DNA from: Lepidostoma basale
Taxonomy: Eukaryota; Arthropoda; Insecta; Trichoptera; Lepidostomatidae
Direction of reading: 5' to 3'
Assembly: GCA_022606425.2 (NCBI GenBank)
Contig: JAHDVF020001251.1
Location: forward strand, 2,466,501-2,530,500
DNA: 64,000 bases
Shown here: in pieces, positions 21,604 to 31,045 of the stretch
Layout: each line of letters starts with the position of its first letter
Numbering within the stretch: position 1 is the stretch's first letter
Position numbers and translations under genes: made by a program
Notes under the pieces: model-generated
What the model was told of the DNA's origin: nothing
The model's database searches: none
What the model saw: the letters and a program-made list of their open reading frames with translations, nothing else

Positions 21604-21752
21604 GACGACATTCGTGGTAACGTTTTGACTGCCGCACCGAAGGTCCCCGGTTCGATTCCCGCCAATGACAATGTGAAAAAAAAACTGAGAATTGAACCCC
21701 TGACCTTCGGTACGGGAGTCAGAGCTTTCACCACTCTGCAACGAAGGTCGTC
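21604..21752. repeat. Two tRNA-derived SINEs head to head
   Basis: The + strand half starts GACGACATTCGTGG and has the pol III B box GGTTCGATTCC at 21649. The - strand half starts GACGACCTTCGTTGCAGAG and has GGGGTTCAATTC. Together they form an inverted pair that could fold. Bases 21336-21603 and 21753-22049 hold no recognised gene. Confidence 0.5.
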
Positions 21753-22049
21753 TAAATACTTCGTTTTTGATCTTATGAAGACAGGAAACAACTAAAGAAT
21801 TTATGTTAATATTTGAAATTTCATGGTAGAAGATAGTTTGGGAATATGTTGAAAACATATATTTTATTCAAAAAGTAATAGCTATGGGAAACCTAATTTC
21901 ATCAACGGTTTATGGACTACAAAGAGGAGTCTATTGTAAAATTAAGTAATTTTAATAAAGTATTTTCTATAAAAGATACGTAAAGAACGCCTAATAATAT
22001 TAGGCACGTTTTTTAAGGACCTCAACAATATTAATAAGTCGATTCAAAA

Positions 22050-22400
22050 CCTTCTTCTTCTGCTTCTTTTAATAGATCTGACGATCTGTGACACAGAAAT
22101 CATGTCTCGTCGGATGATGAGGTCGAGCTGTCCTTCCATCTCTTAGGCGGTCTCCCAGGTGGGCGGTGTCCGGATGAGATTTCATAAGCGGCTGTATATG
22201 CGAGTCTGTCACCATCCATTCAAGCTACATGGTCCACTACTCCACTGAACGATATCCTCTATTTCGCGAGTTTTTCTTATCCACGATCCCGGGGAGATTT
22301 TCCGGTAATTGATCTTAGGACCTTCATCTCCGATGTTTTTAGTAGACCCTTGATTCGCACAGTGTCGGCCCGGGTCTCTACAGCATACGTCATGAAAAGT
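22050..22400 (-). pseudogene. LINE C-terminal relic
   Basis: - strand words such as SPGIVDKKNSRNRG and GDRLRDGR resemble the tail of a non-LTR reverse transcriptase. A related relic lies at 49140-49560 (both begin near TAGATCTNACGATCTG-like sequence). Heavily degraded. Confidence 0.4.
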
Positions 22401-22415
22401 CGCACGCATGACAAA

Positions 22416-22421
22416 TTTATT
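22416..22421 (-). terminator. Candidate poly(A) signal of the 23929 unit
   Basis: AATAAA on the - strand in the conserved ACAAATTTATTCATCAAT context, lying beyond the natural end of the decayed finger array. Confidence 0.35.
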
Positions 22422-22559
22422 CATCAATATTCAAATGAGGTTCTTTTGGGATTGAATAAAATATTGTGTTGAGTGCATCAATAAGATTTATTAATTAATT
22501 TAAATAATTTTACTGTTATCATTAACGTGTAATGGTAACAGTAAAATTCTTAAAATTAA

Positions 22560-23928
22560 ATAGTAGACGGAAATGTAACGCACAGCGTACTAACAGAATA
22601 CGAGAGTTGAATATTCAATTTAAATATTTGTATATTTTTGAAACTGAATGGGTTAACATGTGCAATGTTAGGTTCTTTTTCTCTGAGAAACATTTTCTAA
22701 AACTTAAATAGTATATGAAAATGTAACGCATACCGCACTAAAATAATACGAGAGTCGAATATTCAACTGAAATATTTGTAGATTATTGTGACTGAATGGG
22801 TTAACATGTGCGATGTTAGTTTTTTTTTCACTGAGGAACTTTTTCCGCACATTGAACAGAAAAATTAATTCACCCTTAGAATACCTTTCTGTGGGAATCG
22901 TTTTTCAGTTAATGGACAAAAAAACATCTTATCGCCTGAATGGGTTAATTTTTCATTTGTGAAACTTTTTTCAAATATCGAACAAGATTTAACACACAGT
23001 ACCGCAGTCTCGAATCAAGAAGAAAAGGTACATTTATGATCTTAGGATTTAAAATACTCCGTAACCTCATTGCTAGCCCATACCTATTAGAGTGTTATGG
23101 CTTCAATGCACCGGACAGGTATGCTCGTGCTAGAAGACACGATCTGTTGTGCATACCGCATAGCAGGCCAAATGTCTTGGCGCAGCATACAATGACCCGG
23201 GGTACGGTGCTCTTGAATGAGGTGTCAGTCGATGTGGTCATTCTCCAAATGACCTATACGTCCTTTAAGGAACATATAGGTACATACCACAATTGCTAAT
23301 GTAAAATGTATACAGTAATAGGGTTCTAAAGACCTGTCGTATACAAAAAAAAGGCTTTCTCCCTAAATGGGTTGACGGGTGATTAAGTAGGTAACCTTTC
23401 GTTGAGAAATATATTTCAAATACTGAACAAGAAAACTTGGGTTAACATGTGCCACGTCAGTTTGCATTCCTGTGATAAATGTTTTTCACATACAGAACAA
23501 GAAAACTGTTTTCCCTCTGAATGGGTTAACATGTACAATGTTAGGTTCCTGCTCCCCCGAGTAACGCTTTTCACGGACTGAACAAGAAAACTTCCGGTGC
23601 ACTGGGGATGGGTAAACAAATTGTTGCTTTTCTTTGAGTAACATGTTTCATACACTATACAAGAAAACAGTTTCTCCCCTGAATGGGTTAACATGTGCAA
23701 TATAAGGCTCCTATTTCACGAATAACATTTTCACATACTGAACAAGAAAACGTCTACTCTCCTGAATGGGTTAACATGTGAACAGTTATTGTACAATTCC
23801 GTGAGACTCGTTTTTCACAAACTGAACTAGAAAACAAATGCTCTGAATGGTTTAACACGGGCAATGTTAGGTTCCAGTTCATTGAGAATTTTTTTTTCAC
23901 TCATTGAACAAGAACATGGTTTTACTCA
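22560..23928 (-). pseudogene. Decayed 3' half of the 23929 finger array
   Basis: At least ten finger units on the - strand can be picked out by repeated GGGTTAACATGTG and TTTTTCACATACTGAACAAG words, broken by stops and frameshifts. The array is split by a LINE fragment (about 23000-23330). The family C-terminal region is duplicated here (22565-22660 and 22725-22800). One 94-codon open piece (23416-23700) is simply such a decayed stretch. Confidence 0.65.
23036..23299 (+). pseudogene. Jockey/R1-like LINE C-terminus inserted in finger array
   Basis: FKILRNLIASPYLLECYGFN, APDRYARARRHDLLCIPHSR and NEVSVDVVILQMTYTSF read as the end of a LINE ORF2, same family as 11290-11850. It interrupts the decayed finger array on the opposite strand. 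5' truncated. Confidence 0.6.
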
Positions 23929-25800
23929 TTAATGGGTTAACGTGTGTATAGTTAAGTAACTTTTCGTCGAGAATCTTTTTTCACACATTGAACAAGAAAA
24001 CAACTTCTCCCCAGAATGGGTAAACATGTGCAATGTTAAGTTCATTTTCCTTGAGTATCTTTTTTCACACATTGAACAAGAAAACATCTGCTCTCCTGAA
24101 TGAATTATCACGTGTTTACTCAAGTATCCTTTCGTTGAGAAACGTTTTTCACATACTGAACAAGAAAACTTCTTCTCCCTAGAATGAGTAAACATGTGTT
24201 GAGTTAGGGTGCTTTTCTGTAAGAATCGTTTTTCACATACTGAACAAGAAAACAACTTCTCTCCTGAATGGGTGATAATGTGTTTACTCAAGTAAGAATT
24301 CCTTGAGAATCTTTTTTCACACATTGAACAAGAAAACCTCTTCTCCCTCGAATGGGTAATCATGTGTTTACTTAAGTAATCTTGCGTTGAGAAACGTTTT
24401 TCACACAGTGAACACGAAAACATCTTCTCCCCAGAATGGGTAATCATGTGTACCGCTAGGGTACCTTTCCGTGAGAATCGTTTTTCACATAATGAACAAG
24501 AGAACATTTTTTCGCCTGAATGGGTTAACATGTGCAATGTTAGGTTCCTATTCGTTGAGAGGTTTTTTCCACACATTGAACAAGAAAATGGCTTCTCCCC
24601 TGAATGGGTTGACGTGTGCTGATTTAGGTTGCCTTTCGTAGAGAAACGTTTGTCACACATTGAACAAGAAAACATTTGCTCTGAATGGGTAAACATGTGT
24701 AAAGTCTGGTGTCTTTTCGTAAAGAAACGTTTTTCACACATTGAACAAGAAAAAAGTTTCTCCCCTGAATGGGTTAACATGTGTAATTTTAGAGTACATT
24801 TATATTTGAAACGTTTTTCACATACTGAACAAGAAAACTTCTTCTCCTCTGAATGAGATAACATGTGTGCAGTTAGGTTAGTCTTCAACAAGAAACGTTT
24901 TTCACATACTGAACAAGAAAACTTCTTCTCCCCAGAATGGGTCAACATATGTCCTGTTAGAGTTCGTTTACGTGTGAAACGTTTCTTACACGTTGAACAT
25001 GAAAAAATTTTCTCCCCTGAATGGGTAAACATGTGTACATTTAAGTGAATACTATGCGAGAAACGTTCTTCACATACTGAACAAGAAAACTCCTTCTTCT
25101 CTAAATGTCTTGACGTGTGTCCAGTCATGTCATGATCCTGTAAATAAGGTTTTTCACTAATGGTAAGAGGAATTTGTTTTTCTGGGTGAATTTCGGCATG
25201 CGTTTTTAATTCTTCCGTGAAAGGAAATGACACAGCGCATAAAGTAGCATCGCTGTGTTTAGGTGTTTGAATTTCGTTGGAAGCTTCTACTTTGATGTCG
25301 CAATTGAAAATGTCAATATCAGTAGAATTCAATGGAGCATTTTCTTCATAACTCTTACTGGAACTAGGCATAGCTTTAAACTTTGCAGCGATTAACTTAT
25401 TAAAATCAGTATCTCCTTTTTCTCTTACAGGTTCCGACATGAACACGCACTTTAGAGGAAAATTCAAATTGGTCTCCAGAGCACGAGTATGATTACTTTT
25501 TATGGGCATTTCAAGTTCTTGCTTTACAGAGAATGCTAAAGCCTGATCTTGTATGTTATTGCTTCCTGAAGGTTTTATCTCGACCTCGCAATCCTCACCG
25601 AATTTAAATTGCATGGTTGTTGTTGAAGGGTTTGGCTCGATTTCGATTTCCCGCTTGACAGGGAATTCCAAATTATTCTTCCAATCTTCATAACAGTTCC
25701 ACGTCAAAGGTTCCACCTCGCTCTTGATAGATGACTGCATATCTTTTGATTCCTGGTTTAGTATAGTGAAAGTGCTGGAAACTAGATTGTTGTTTTCCAT
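23929..25800 (-). CDS. C2H2 zinc-finger protein (14 tandem fingers)
   Basis: Predicted nuclear DNA-binding protein, 623 residues from the conserved Met (MENNNLVSS). The upstream frame to 25854 lies partly in a likely 76-bp 5'-UTR intron (donor GTAAGTAT at 25897, acceptor TTTCAG at 25822). The N-domain has IKSE, VKRE, VKQE and IKVE motifs. The isolated finger has lost its first Cys (DATLCAVSF) as in the first half of the 1371 gene, which is its closest relative. Fourteen tandem fingers follow, then a TAA directly after the last His. Decayed fingers continue for 1.3 kb downstream, so the original protein was longer. Confidence 0.85.
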   Translation of the reverse strand: MENNNLVSSTFTILNQESKDMQSSIKSEVEPLTWNCYEDWKNNLEFPVKREIEIEPNPSTTTMQFKFGEDCEVEIKPSGSNNIQDQALAFSVKQELEMPIKSNHTRALETNLNFPLKCVFMSEPVREKGDTDFNKLIAAKFKAMPSSSKSYEENAPLNSTDIDIFNCDIKVEASNEIQTPKHSDATLCAVSFPFTEELKTHAEIHPEKQIPLTISEKPYLQDHDMTGHTSRHLEKKEFSCSVCEERFSHSIHLNVHMFTHSGEKIFSCSTCKKRFTRKRTLTGHMLTHSGEKKFSCSVCEKRFLLKTNLTAHMLSHSEEKKFSCSVCEKRFKYKCTLKLHMLTHSGEKLFSCSMCEKRFFTKRHQTLHMFTHSEQMFSCSMCDKRFSTKGNLNQHTSTHSGEKPFSCSMCGKNLSTNRNLTLHMLTHSGEKMFSCSLCEKRFSRKGTLAVHMITHSGEKMFSCSLCEKRFSTQDYLSKHMITHSREKRFSCSMCEKRFSRNSYLSKHIITHSGEKLFSCSVCEKRFLQKSTLTQHMFTHSREKKFSCSVCEKRFSTKGYLSKHVIIHSGEQMFSCSMCEKRYSRKMNLTLHMFTHSGEKLFSCSMCEKRFSTKSYLTIHTLTH

Positions 25801-26074
25801 ATTCCTTGCATAGGTTGGGTTCTGAAAGCTAGACATTTTTATGGATTTGTACACAATTTTAATCCTGATATTCAGTGTAAAATATATAAATACTTACTTT
25901 TCTTTTTCAAACAGAAGAACTCAGAAAATGTATGTTTTTAATAAATATAACATCGCCAAGCTCCCCATGGAAAGTTAGATCGCGAGATATACCGTTTTCT
26001 TTTGCAAAAATAATGTTTGTGCATTTTATTTTAATCGAGGAAAAATATCTAACAATTACAAAATACGCGTACAC

Positions 26075-26085
26075 ATGATGACGTC
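26075..26085 (-). promoter_or_regulatory. CRE/ATF-like promoter core
   Basis: GACGTCATCAT in gene orientation, about 180 bp upstream of the donor of the 23929 gene. The flanking AAATACGCGTAC is shared with 4267-4278. The CTCGCGAT piece lies at 25979-25986. Confidence 0.5.
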
Positions 26086-26155
26086 CAATACAATTTGGTC
26101 GTATTATAAATAAATTTGGTTAATGTATTCCATAGAAAAAAACATTATTTCTAAC

Positions 26156-26200
26156 AATGCCGTCTCGAAATCATTGTTTACCAGCCCGTAATGTTGAATT
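26156..26200. repeat. CAATGCC-type terminus
   Basis: CAATGCCGTCTCGAAATCAT followed by ACCAGCCCGTAATG, the outer and inverted inner motifs of the P-like termini. Confidence 0.4.
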
Positions 26201-26272
26201 AGATATGGGGTCGGTTTTATCTGATAGATTTTTAGGTTAGGCAGGAAATTGATATACAGTAAAACTTCGTTT

Positions 26273-26325
26273 ATCCGGACTAATTGGGACCGAAAGTGTT
26301 ATTCGAATTTTTTCCTCGGTTCATT
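26273..26325 (+). repeat. Pogo/Tigger-like terminal sequence
   Basis: CAGTAAAACTTCGTTTATCC resembles the terminal repeats of pogo/Tigger-type Tc1-mariner elements (CAGT..AACCTCG..). Only one end is visible. Confidence 0.4.
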
Positions 26326-26327
26326 TA

Positions 26328-26494
26328 GGGTACGGCCACACCAAAGTGCCGGGGTCGGAAGCTAGGTGGACACCTGGCGAACCAAAGTATGGCGTACTAT
26401 GAGCGGCCACACTATAAGGTTCGCGCCACAGGTTGTGATCACATGCGAACTGTGTCTTGACTCCTACCCAGGCACTTCGGTGTGGCGTAACAAA
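26328..26494 (+). repeat. End of an LTR, with internal inverted repeat
   Basis: GCCACACCAAAGTGCC near 26335 and GGCACTTCGGTGTGGC near 26471 are inverted copies. The sequence ends ...GTAACA, two bases before the primer-binding site, which is where a left LTR should stop. The LTR start is not resolved. Confidence 0.45.
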
Positions 26495-26512
26495 TGGCGC
26501 CCAACGTGGGGC
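26495..26512 (+). other. tRNA-Lys primer-binding site of an LTR element
   Basis: TGGCGCCCAACGTGGGGC is complementary to the 3' end of insect tRNA-Lys (CTT) including CCA, and the next bases TC extend the match. Such sites prime minus-strand synthesis in Ty3/gypsy-type elements. An 18-20-base match is very unlikely by chance. Confidence 0.7.
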
Positions 26513-26514
26513 TC

Positions 26515-27595
26515 GGCGTATTTGAATTTTAATTAAATATAATTAATAATTCAGACGTTGTCTGGTTAAGTGAGACTAGACGAAAACGCTACCTAGAGAA
26601 GAGTTGAATGCTAAAATCTGAGCTAGCAATAAATATTGTAGATTCGCTAATGTTGATATTTGTTTTCTGATGGTTCTGAGATGGTGTGATGTCGGGATTG
26701 AAACCAATTCATAATTTTATATTTTATTTGTAAGCATTTGTGAAAACCGATATGTCATTTTGTTTATTTACTCGTACGTCGGTTAATTTTGAATTTCAAA
26801 CGAGTAAGCAAATACAGATTATAATTTTATGTCGTTGTCAAGTCACTGATAAGAGAGAAAGTTTTAAAAATTCCCCAAGCCGAATTTCTTTTGTTCCCTG
26901 GCAATTACCCAGATATACGTTTAGACAAACACTGTAAATATTTAAGGGGTCTAACGGTCGACCAACGGTGTTTTAAAATTTAAAATTTTAATCCTTTAAT
27001 TGTTCTTTAGAATTCGGCCGGCCTTTAACATTTTATTGTTCGAAATGAGCCTGTGACAAATATGTATATTTTTGCAGTTTTTTTTTCTTAACAAAATCTG
27101 CTGGCGCCCATCCTTGTTTATTTGTAATAATATCAAGTTTTCACGAATGCAACTACATTTTTTATAATAATTTTAAACAGCCATCCAGGGAGAAAATTTA
27201 AATTAGTTCTCCCTGAGTTATAATTAGTATATGAATGGATTAGGTATTAGGGAGCGCTAGTTTTTTTTTTAAAGCAATGTGGGTTATATGTATCGGATGT
27301 ACATGTTGTAAAGTAATCTACATGTGATATTTTTATCCTTCCACCAGTCTATAACTTAATTTAATAACCATTAAATTAAGATGACTAAGCGACATAGCAG
27401 ACTAGATCCCAACATTGGCTTTTGAGAAAGGGAAGACGTTACATGCGTTGAGACTATCGCTTTCCAAATTAAAGAAAAACGAGTTCAATTTATCGACATG
27501 AGATTTTGTTTTGAATTTTTTTAAATTCGATTCATATCACTACCAATTCGCACGAATTAAGTGTCGATAATTTAGTTTTGTTTAAGAAGTGAAGT
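26515..27595 (+). other. Probable LTR-element leader relic
   Basis: AT-rich sequence following the primer-binding site. No gag or pol motif is visible; the only open frames are short (about 65 codons at 26740). It is either a leader with the coding part deleted, or unrelated DNA after a truncation. Confidence 0.35.
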
Positions 27596-28414
27596 GACAA
27601 TTGTGATTCAGAAAAAATTCTGCCCCGGTATCGCAACTCAGTTAGGTACTGCCGGCCTGATGCAGAGAGTGGCCACACTTTGGGGGGGGGGGGATGACCT
27701 AACCCCCACCCTGCAGGGTTCCGGGCAGTTCTCGAGTGAGCGAGTCCGCCTCCGACCTCGGTAGAAGAAGTATCTCCCCCCGGCCACGCGCCGGGTCGCG
27801 AAGTGTTATAAGAAGATCGCGAAGTGTTATACCGGACTTCGGGGAGATATTCTAAAAAGTTCGCGATACGTGCCGCATGGCGCCAGCTAATCACCATTGG
27901 GGCTTGATTCTGGCCACCGCTGTCGCTGTGAAGAAGACCCGGGCCCTCCGCGGTCTATCATCGGCGTGATGCCCCTCAGCCCTGGAGATAGAAGTGGAAG
28001 CCGGGCATCCTTCTGTGCCGTGCAGCCTCTGGCAGTCCTAGTGCTGGCCGACCCGCCGCCACGCCGGCTTCCGTCAGCGTCGGTCCTCGCCGCCGATCAC
28101 CGCCTTCGTTAGTTACGTTAGTTTTAGTTCGTTGGCCAACGAATAGCAAGTAAGTCCTCTTTAGTTTATAAGTAATCTTGTTTCTTTCTTTTTGTTATAT
28201 TGTATGTTTATGTGTTTAAATATAATTGTAAATAGTAAATATTGGTTTCAATCTCATATCACTATACATCCCGGAGCACCTCGGAGATCACATACTGATG
28301 AGCCATTAGCGAATAAACATTGGGCAACACGTTGTGAAGAAGTGCTTCGAGATCGGGAGTAAGATACGAGTAATCTTCATTCTTTCACCCCGTGACGCCA
28401 ACTTCTTCGTAACA
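27596..28414 (-). repeat. GC-rich dispersed repeat, copy 4
   Basis: Reverse copy ending at the TGTTACGAAGAAGTTGGCGT terminus (28414). It contains the GC-rich core and a GCAAGTAAGTCC that could act as a splice donor on the + strand near 28158. The tail with AAACAAGCCTCC is missing. Confidence 0.5.
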
Positions 28415-28439
28415 TGATATTTGCCCTTTCAAGACGGCA

Positions 28440-28506
28440 TTGGCATACAATGCCAACTTGAAAGGATTTACCAGGCCGTAAGCATATAGACAATATTTGC
28501 AACATG
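28440..28506 (+). repeat. P-like MITE, left part split by a LINE
   Basis: CAATGCCAACTTGAAAGGAT through ATATTTGCAACATG matches 4380-4436. The continuation is found at about 29797-29935. Just upstream another terminus (AGACGGCATTG, 28434) abuts it. Confidence 0.55.
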
Positions 28507-29796
28507 TGTGAAAGCAATTTTACACAACGAGGGAAAAATGTTAACGGATAGTAAGATCATACAAGAAAGATGGATGGAATATTTTAAGGAGATGTATGGT
28601 GGTGATACAAGCGTGATCGAAAGTATAACAACTAGTGCGAGTGCGGGACCTATGAATGATAATATTGAGAAAATAAGTACGAATGAGATGAAAAGATCCA
28701 TGAATGCAATGAAAAGTGGAAAAGCTGTTGGGTTTGATTGTATTGCCATAGACTTTATTAAAAACGGTGGCGAAGTGGTTTCTGCATGGTTATGTAAGTT
28801 ATTTAACCAGTGCTTGGAGGAGGGATATACGCCGCTAGACTGGAGGAAAGCAGTAATTATGCCCCTGTACAAAGGAAAAGGATCGCGTATGGAATGTGGA
28901 AACCACAGAGCTATTCGTCTTTTGAGTGTCGTTGGTAAAGTCTATGGCAGAATTTTAATAGAAAGAGTAAGAAAATTGACGAGTGACAAAGTTTGGGATG
29001 TGCAAGGTGCCTTTATAAATGGCAGAGGATGTATAGATAAAATTTTTGGACTTCGTACATTGACAGAGAAGTTTCTGGCCAAAAACCGCAAACTTTTGTA
29101 TGCGTTTGTTGACTTGCAAAAAGCATACGATTACGTTAATAGAGAAAAGTTGTGGAAAATATTGTCTGAATATGGAATAAGTACAAATGGAGATCTTACA
29201 GCCTGGTTTGATATCAATAAAGGTGTCAAACAGGGTTGCGTTATGTCCCCGTGGTTATTTAATCTCTATATGGACAAATGTATGAAAGAGCTGAAAGGGT
29301 TGGATGTAGATGCCAAAATGAGCGGAGTGTCAGACCCTTATGTATGGAAGCGAAGTATGGAACTGGCAAAATAAAGATGAAAGTAGAATAAATGCAGTAG
29401 AAATGAGATCTCTTAGACTAATGTGTGGATACTCTGTGTATGATAGAGTGTCGAATGAAAATATAAGAAGTGAATGCGGTGCGAATGATGGTGTCATGAA
29501 CAAAATAATGAAAGGATCATTATGATGGTTTGGAAATATGGAAAGAATGAATGAAGGAAGAATGGTAAATTTTTTTATGTTAATGTTGTAAATGGAACCA
29601 GAAATAGAGGGAGACCGAGGAAAACGTGGCACGATCAAATAAATCAAATATTGAATGTCGGCCATGTGAGGAGTCAGAGAAATCGACACGATGTATGAAT
29701 GTTGAGGAAACGAGAGAAATATGTCAGGAAAGAAAAGTGTGGCAGTCCATTCTTTCTGCCTTCGGGGAGACGGCGTGATGGTTAGTTAGTTTGTTA
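28507..29796 (+). mobile_element. RTE-like LINE copy, 5' truncated, internally deleted
   Basis: The insertion limits are given by the uninterrupted repeat at 4424-4470 (GCAACATG joins GGAGATTTTCTGG). It carries an RT fragment and tail, and ends in GGCGTGATGGTTAGTTAG repeats. Both halves of the host repeat remain on either side; no clear target duplication is seen. Confidence 0.7.
28508..29372 (+). pseudogene. LINE reverse transcriptase missing its active-site box
   Basis: 288 open codons with RT blocks KSGKAVGFDCIAIDFIKNGG, AVIMPLYKGKG, NHRAIRLLSVVGK, YAFVDLQKAYDYV and GVKQGCVMSPWLFNLYMD. It then jumps, with a frame change near 29335, into the C-terminal tail (LMYGSEVWNWQNKDESRI, frame continuing to 29525). 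The segment that should hold the FADD box is deleted. The tail is further broken after 29525. Not catalytically competent. RTE-like by tail and microsatellite 3' end; exact clade not certain. Confidence 0.7.
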
Positions 29797-29935
29797 GTTA
29801 GAGATATTCTGGGGCGTTAGTATGTGTCTCGAGCTGTGATCTCATATTTTATTTCGATTGTAAATGTGAAATTAATGTAAAATATTACTACAATTTTCTT
29901 ATTACTTTTTAAATAGTGTAACAATTTATTCTTAG
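29797..29935 (+). repeat. P-like MITE, right part after LINE insertion
   Basis: GTTAGTATGTGTCTCGAGCT and CATATTTTATTTCGATTGTA continue the repeat interrupted at 28506; compare 4450-4495 and 6449-6545. Confidence 0.5.
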
Positions 29936-29944
29936 TTGTTCATT

Positions 29945-30150
29945 TCTTCTTCTTCTTAAAGTGCCCTGTCAGGTCCCCCCGACGTTGGCGATCACTCTGG
30001 TAAACTCTTCCCTTTCCTGCGCCGTCCGGAATAGCTCCTCCACAGTTCCGATTCCCGTCCATTCCCTCACATTGCGCAGCCAAGAGATCTGCCTTCTCCT
30101 TGCCCCCCTGCGTTGTTCATTTGGCATGTTTAAATTTTCAAAGATGTAAT
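29945..30150 (-). pseudogene. LINE tail relic in 3' flank
   Basis: Counterpart of 14230-14440: QISWLRNVREWTGIGTVEEL and RTAQEREEFTRVIANVGGT on the - strand. Confidence 0.55.
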
Positions 30151-30652
30151 GGCAGTGTATTTTTTTTTCGAAAATGCGTTTTACGACTACAAAGTAACAA
30201 ATATGAATGATTTGAGCATTGCCCCTCAAGACATTCAAATTGCCCGCGTGGGGGCGTAGGCCCCACATTGAAACACTTGTGCTTGACCCTTTCGGGGATT
30301 TCGCTATTTTGAATTGTCAACTCATCCAACTAGAGGCAGTGTGTAAGGAAGTGATATAAAAGTCGTTAATTTGGGTAAGTACATTTATTACAAAAGAAAC
30401 AGACATTAAATGGACAAAGAAACGAAAAGAGAACCACAATAAATAGAACATTTCGGCATTCACAGTCGGTACAAAGAAACCATGAAGAATTCGATCTCTC
30501 CGTTCAGGCAGAGCATCGATCATTAAAGTACAGAAACCATTTAACCAAAAAAAAACAATCTTAACGAAAATCTACGCAATGGTACCTCTACTAAATGGCC
30601 TAATTTCAGGAAGGGGACTTACACAAGGTCCTTACACATGAAATTATACAAA

Positions 30653-30658
30653 TTTATT
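30653..30658 (-). terminator. Candidate poly(A) signal
   Basis: AATAAA on the - strand in the conserved ACAAATTTATT context, about 390 bp after the stop of the 31046 gene. Confidence 0.4.
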
Positions 30659-31045
30659 AATCAATAAATGAACAAGGGACTTATGTGACTGAAGAAAATA
30701 TTGTGTTCAGGTAGCTTCCATAAGTTGTCATATTTTGGGTCGCTTCTATTCAGCATTTTACTGTTATTATTAACGCATAAAGTAATTTCAAATTTGATAA
30801 TTGACATTTCCTCATCTGACAATGCAGTACTTTATATTATTAATTGATCTTTATTAAAATTTAAAATATTTATATGTAATATACTGGCAGTAATTGTAGC
30901 AAGTTAACCAAATGCAAAAGACAAGTGCATTATTTATGTAAACTAGCGCCACAAGCGACGGCCTGTGTACCTTAATGAGAAGATGGGAATATAGCGCGTA
31001 GCGTACTACAATATATGTACGAGAGTCGAATATTTTATACAAATA

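Noticed and set aside
21640..21670. A tRNA gene suggested by GGTTCGATTCC
   Set aside because: No cloverleaf or acceptor stem is visible, and the sequence repeats as a SINE elsewhere.
27532..28112. Frames of 121 and 71 codons in GC-rich DNA
   Set aside because: Same repeat family as 4689-5643; reading frames differ between copies.
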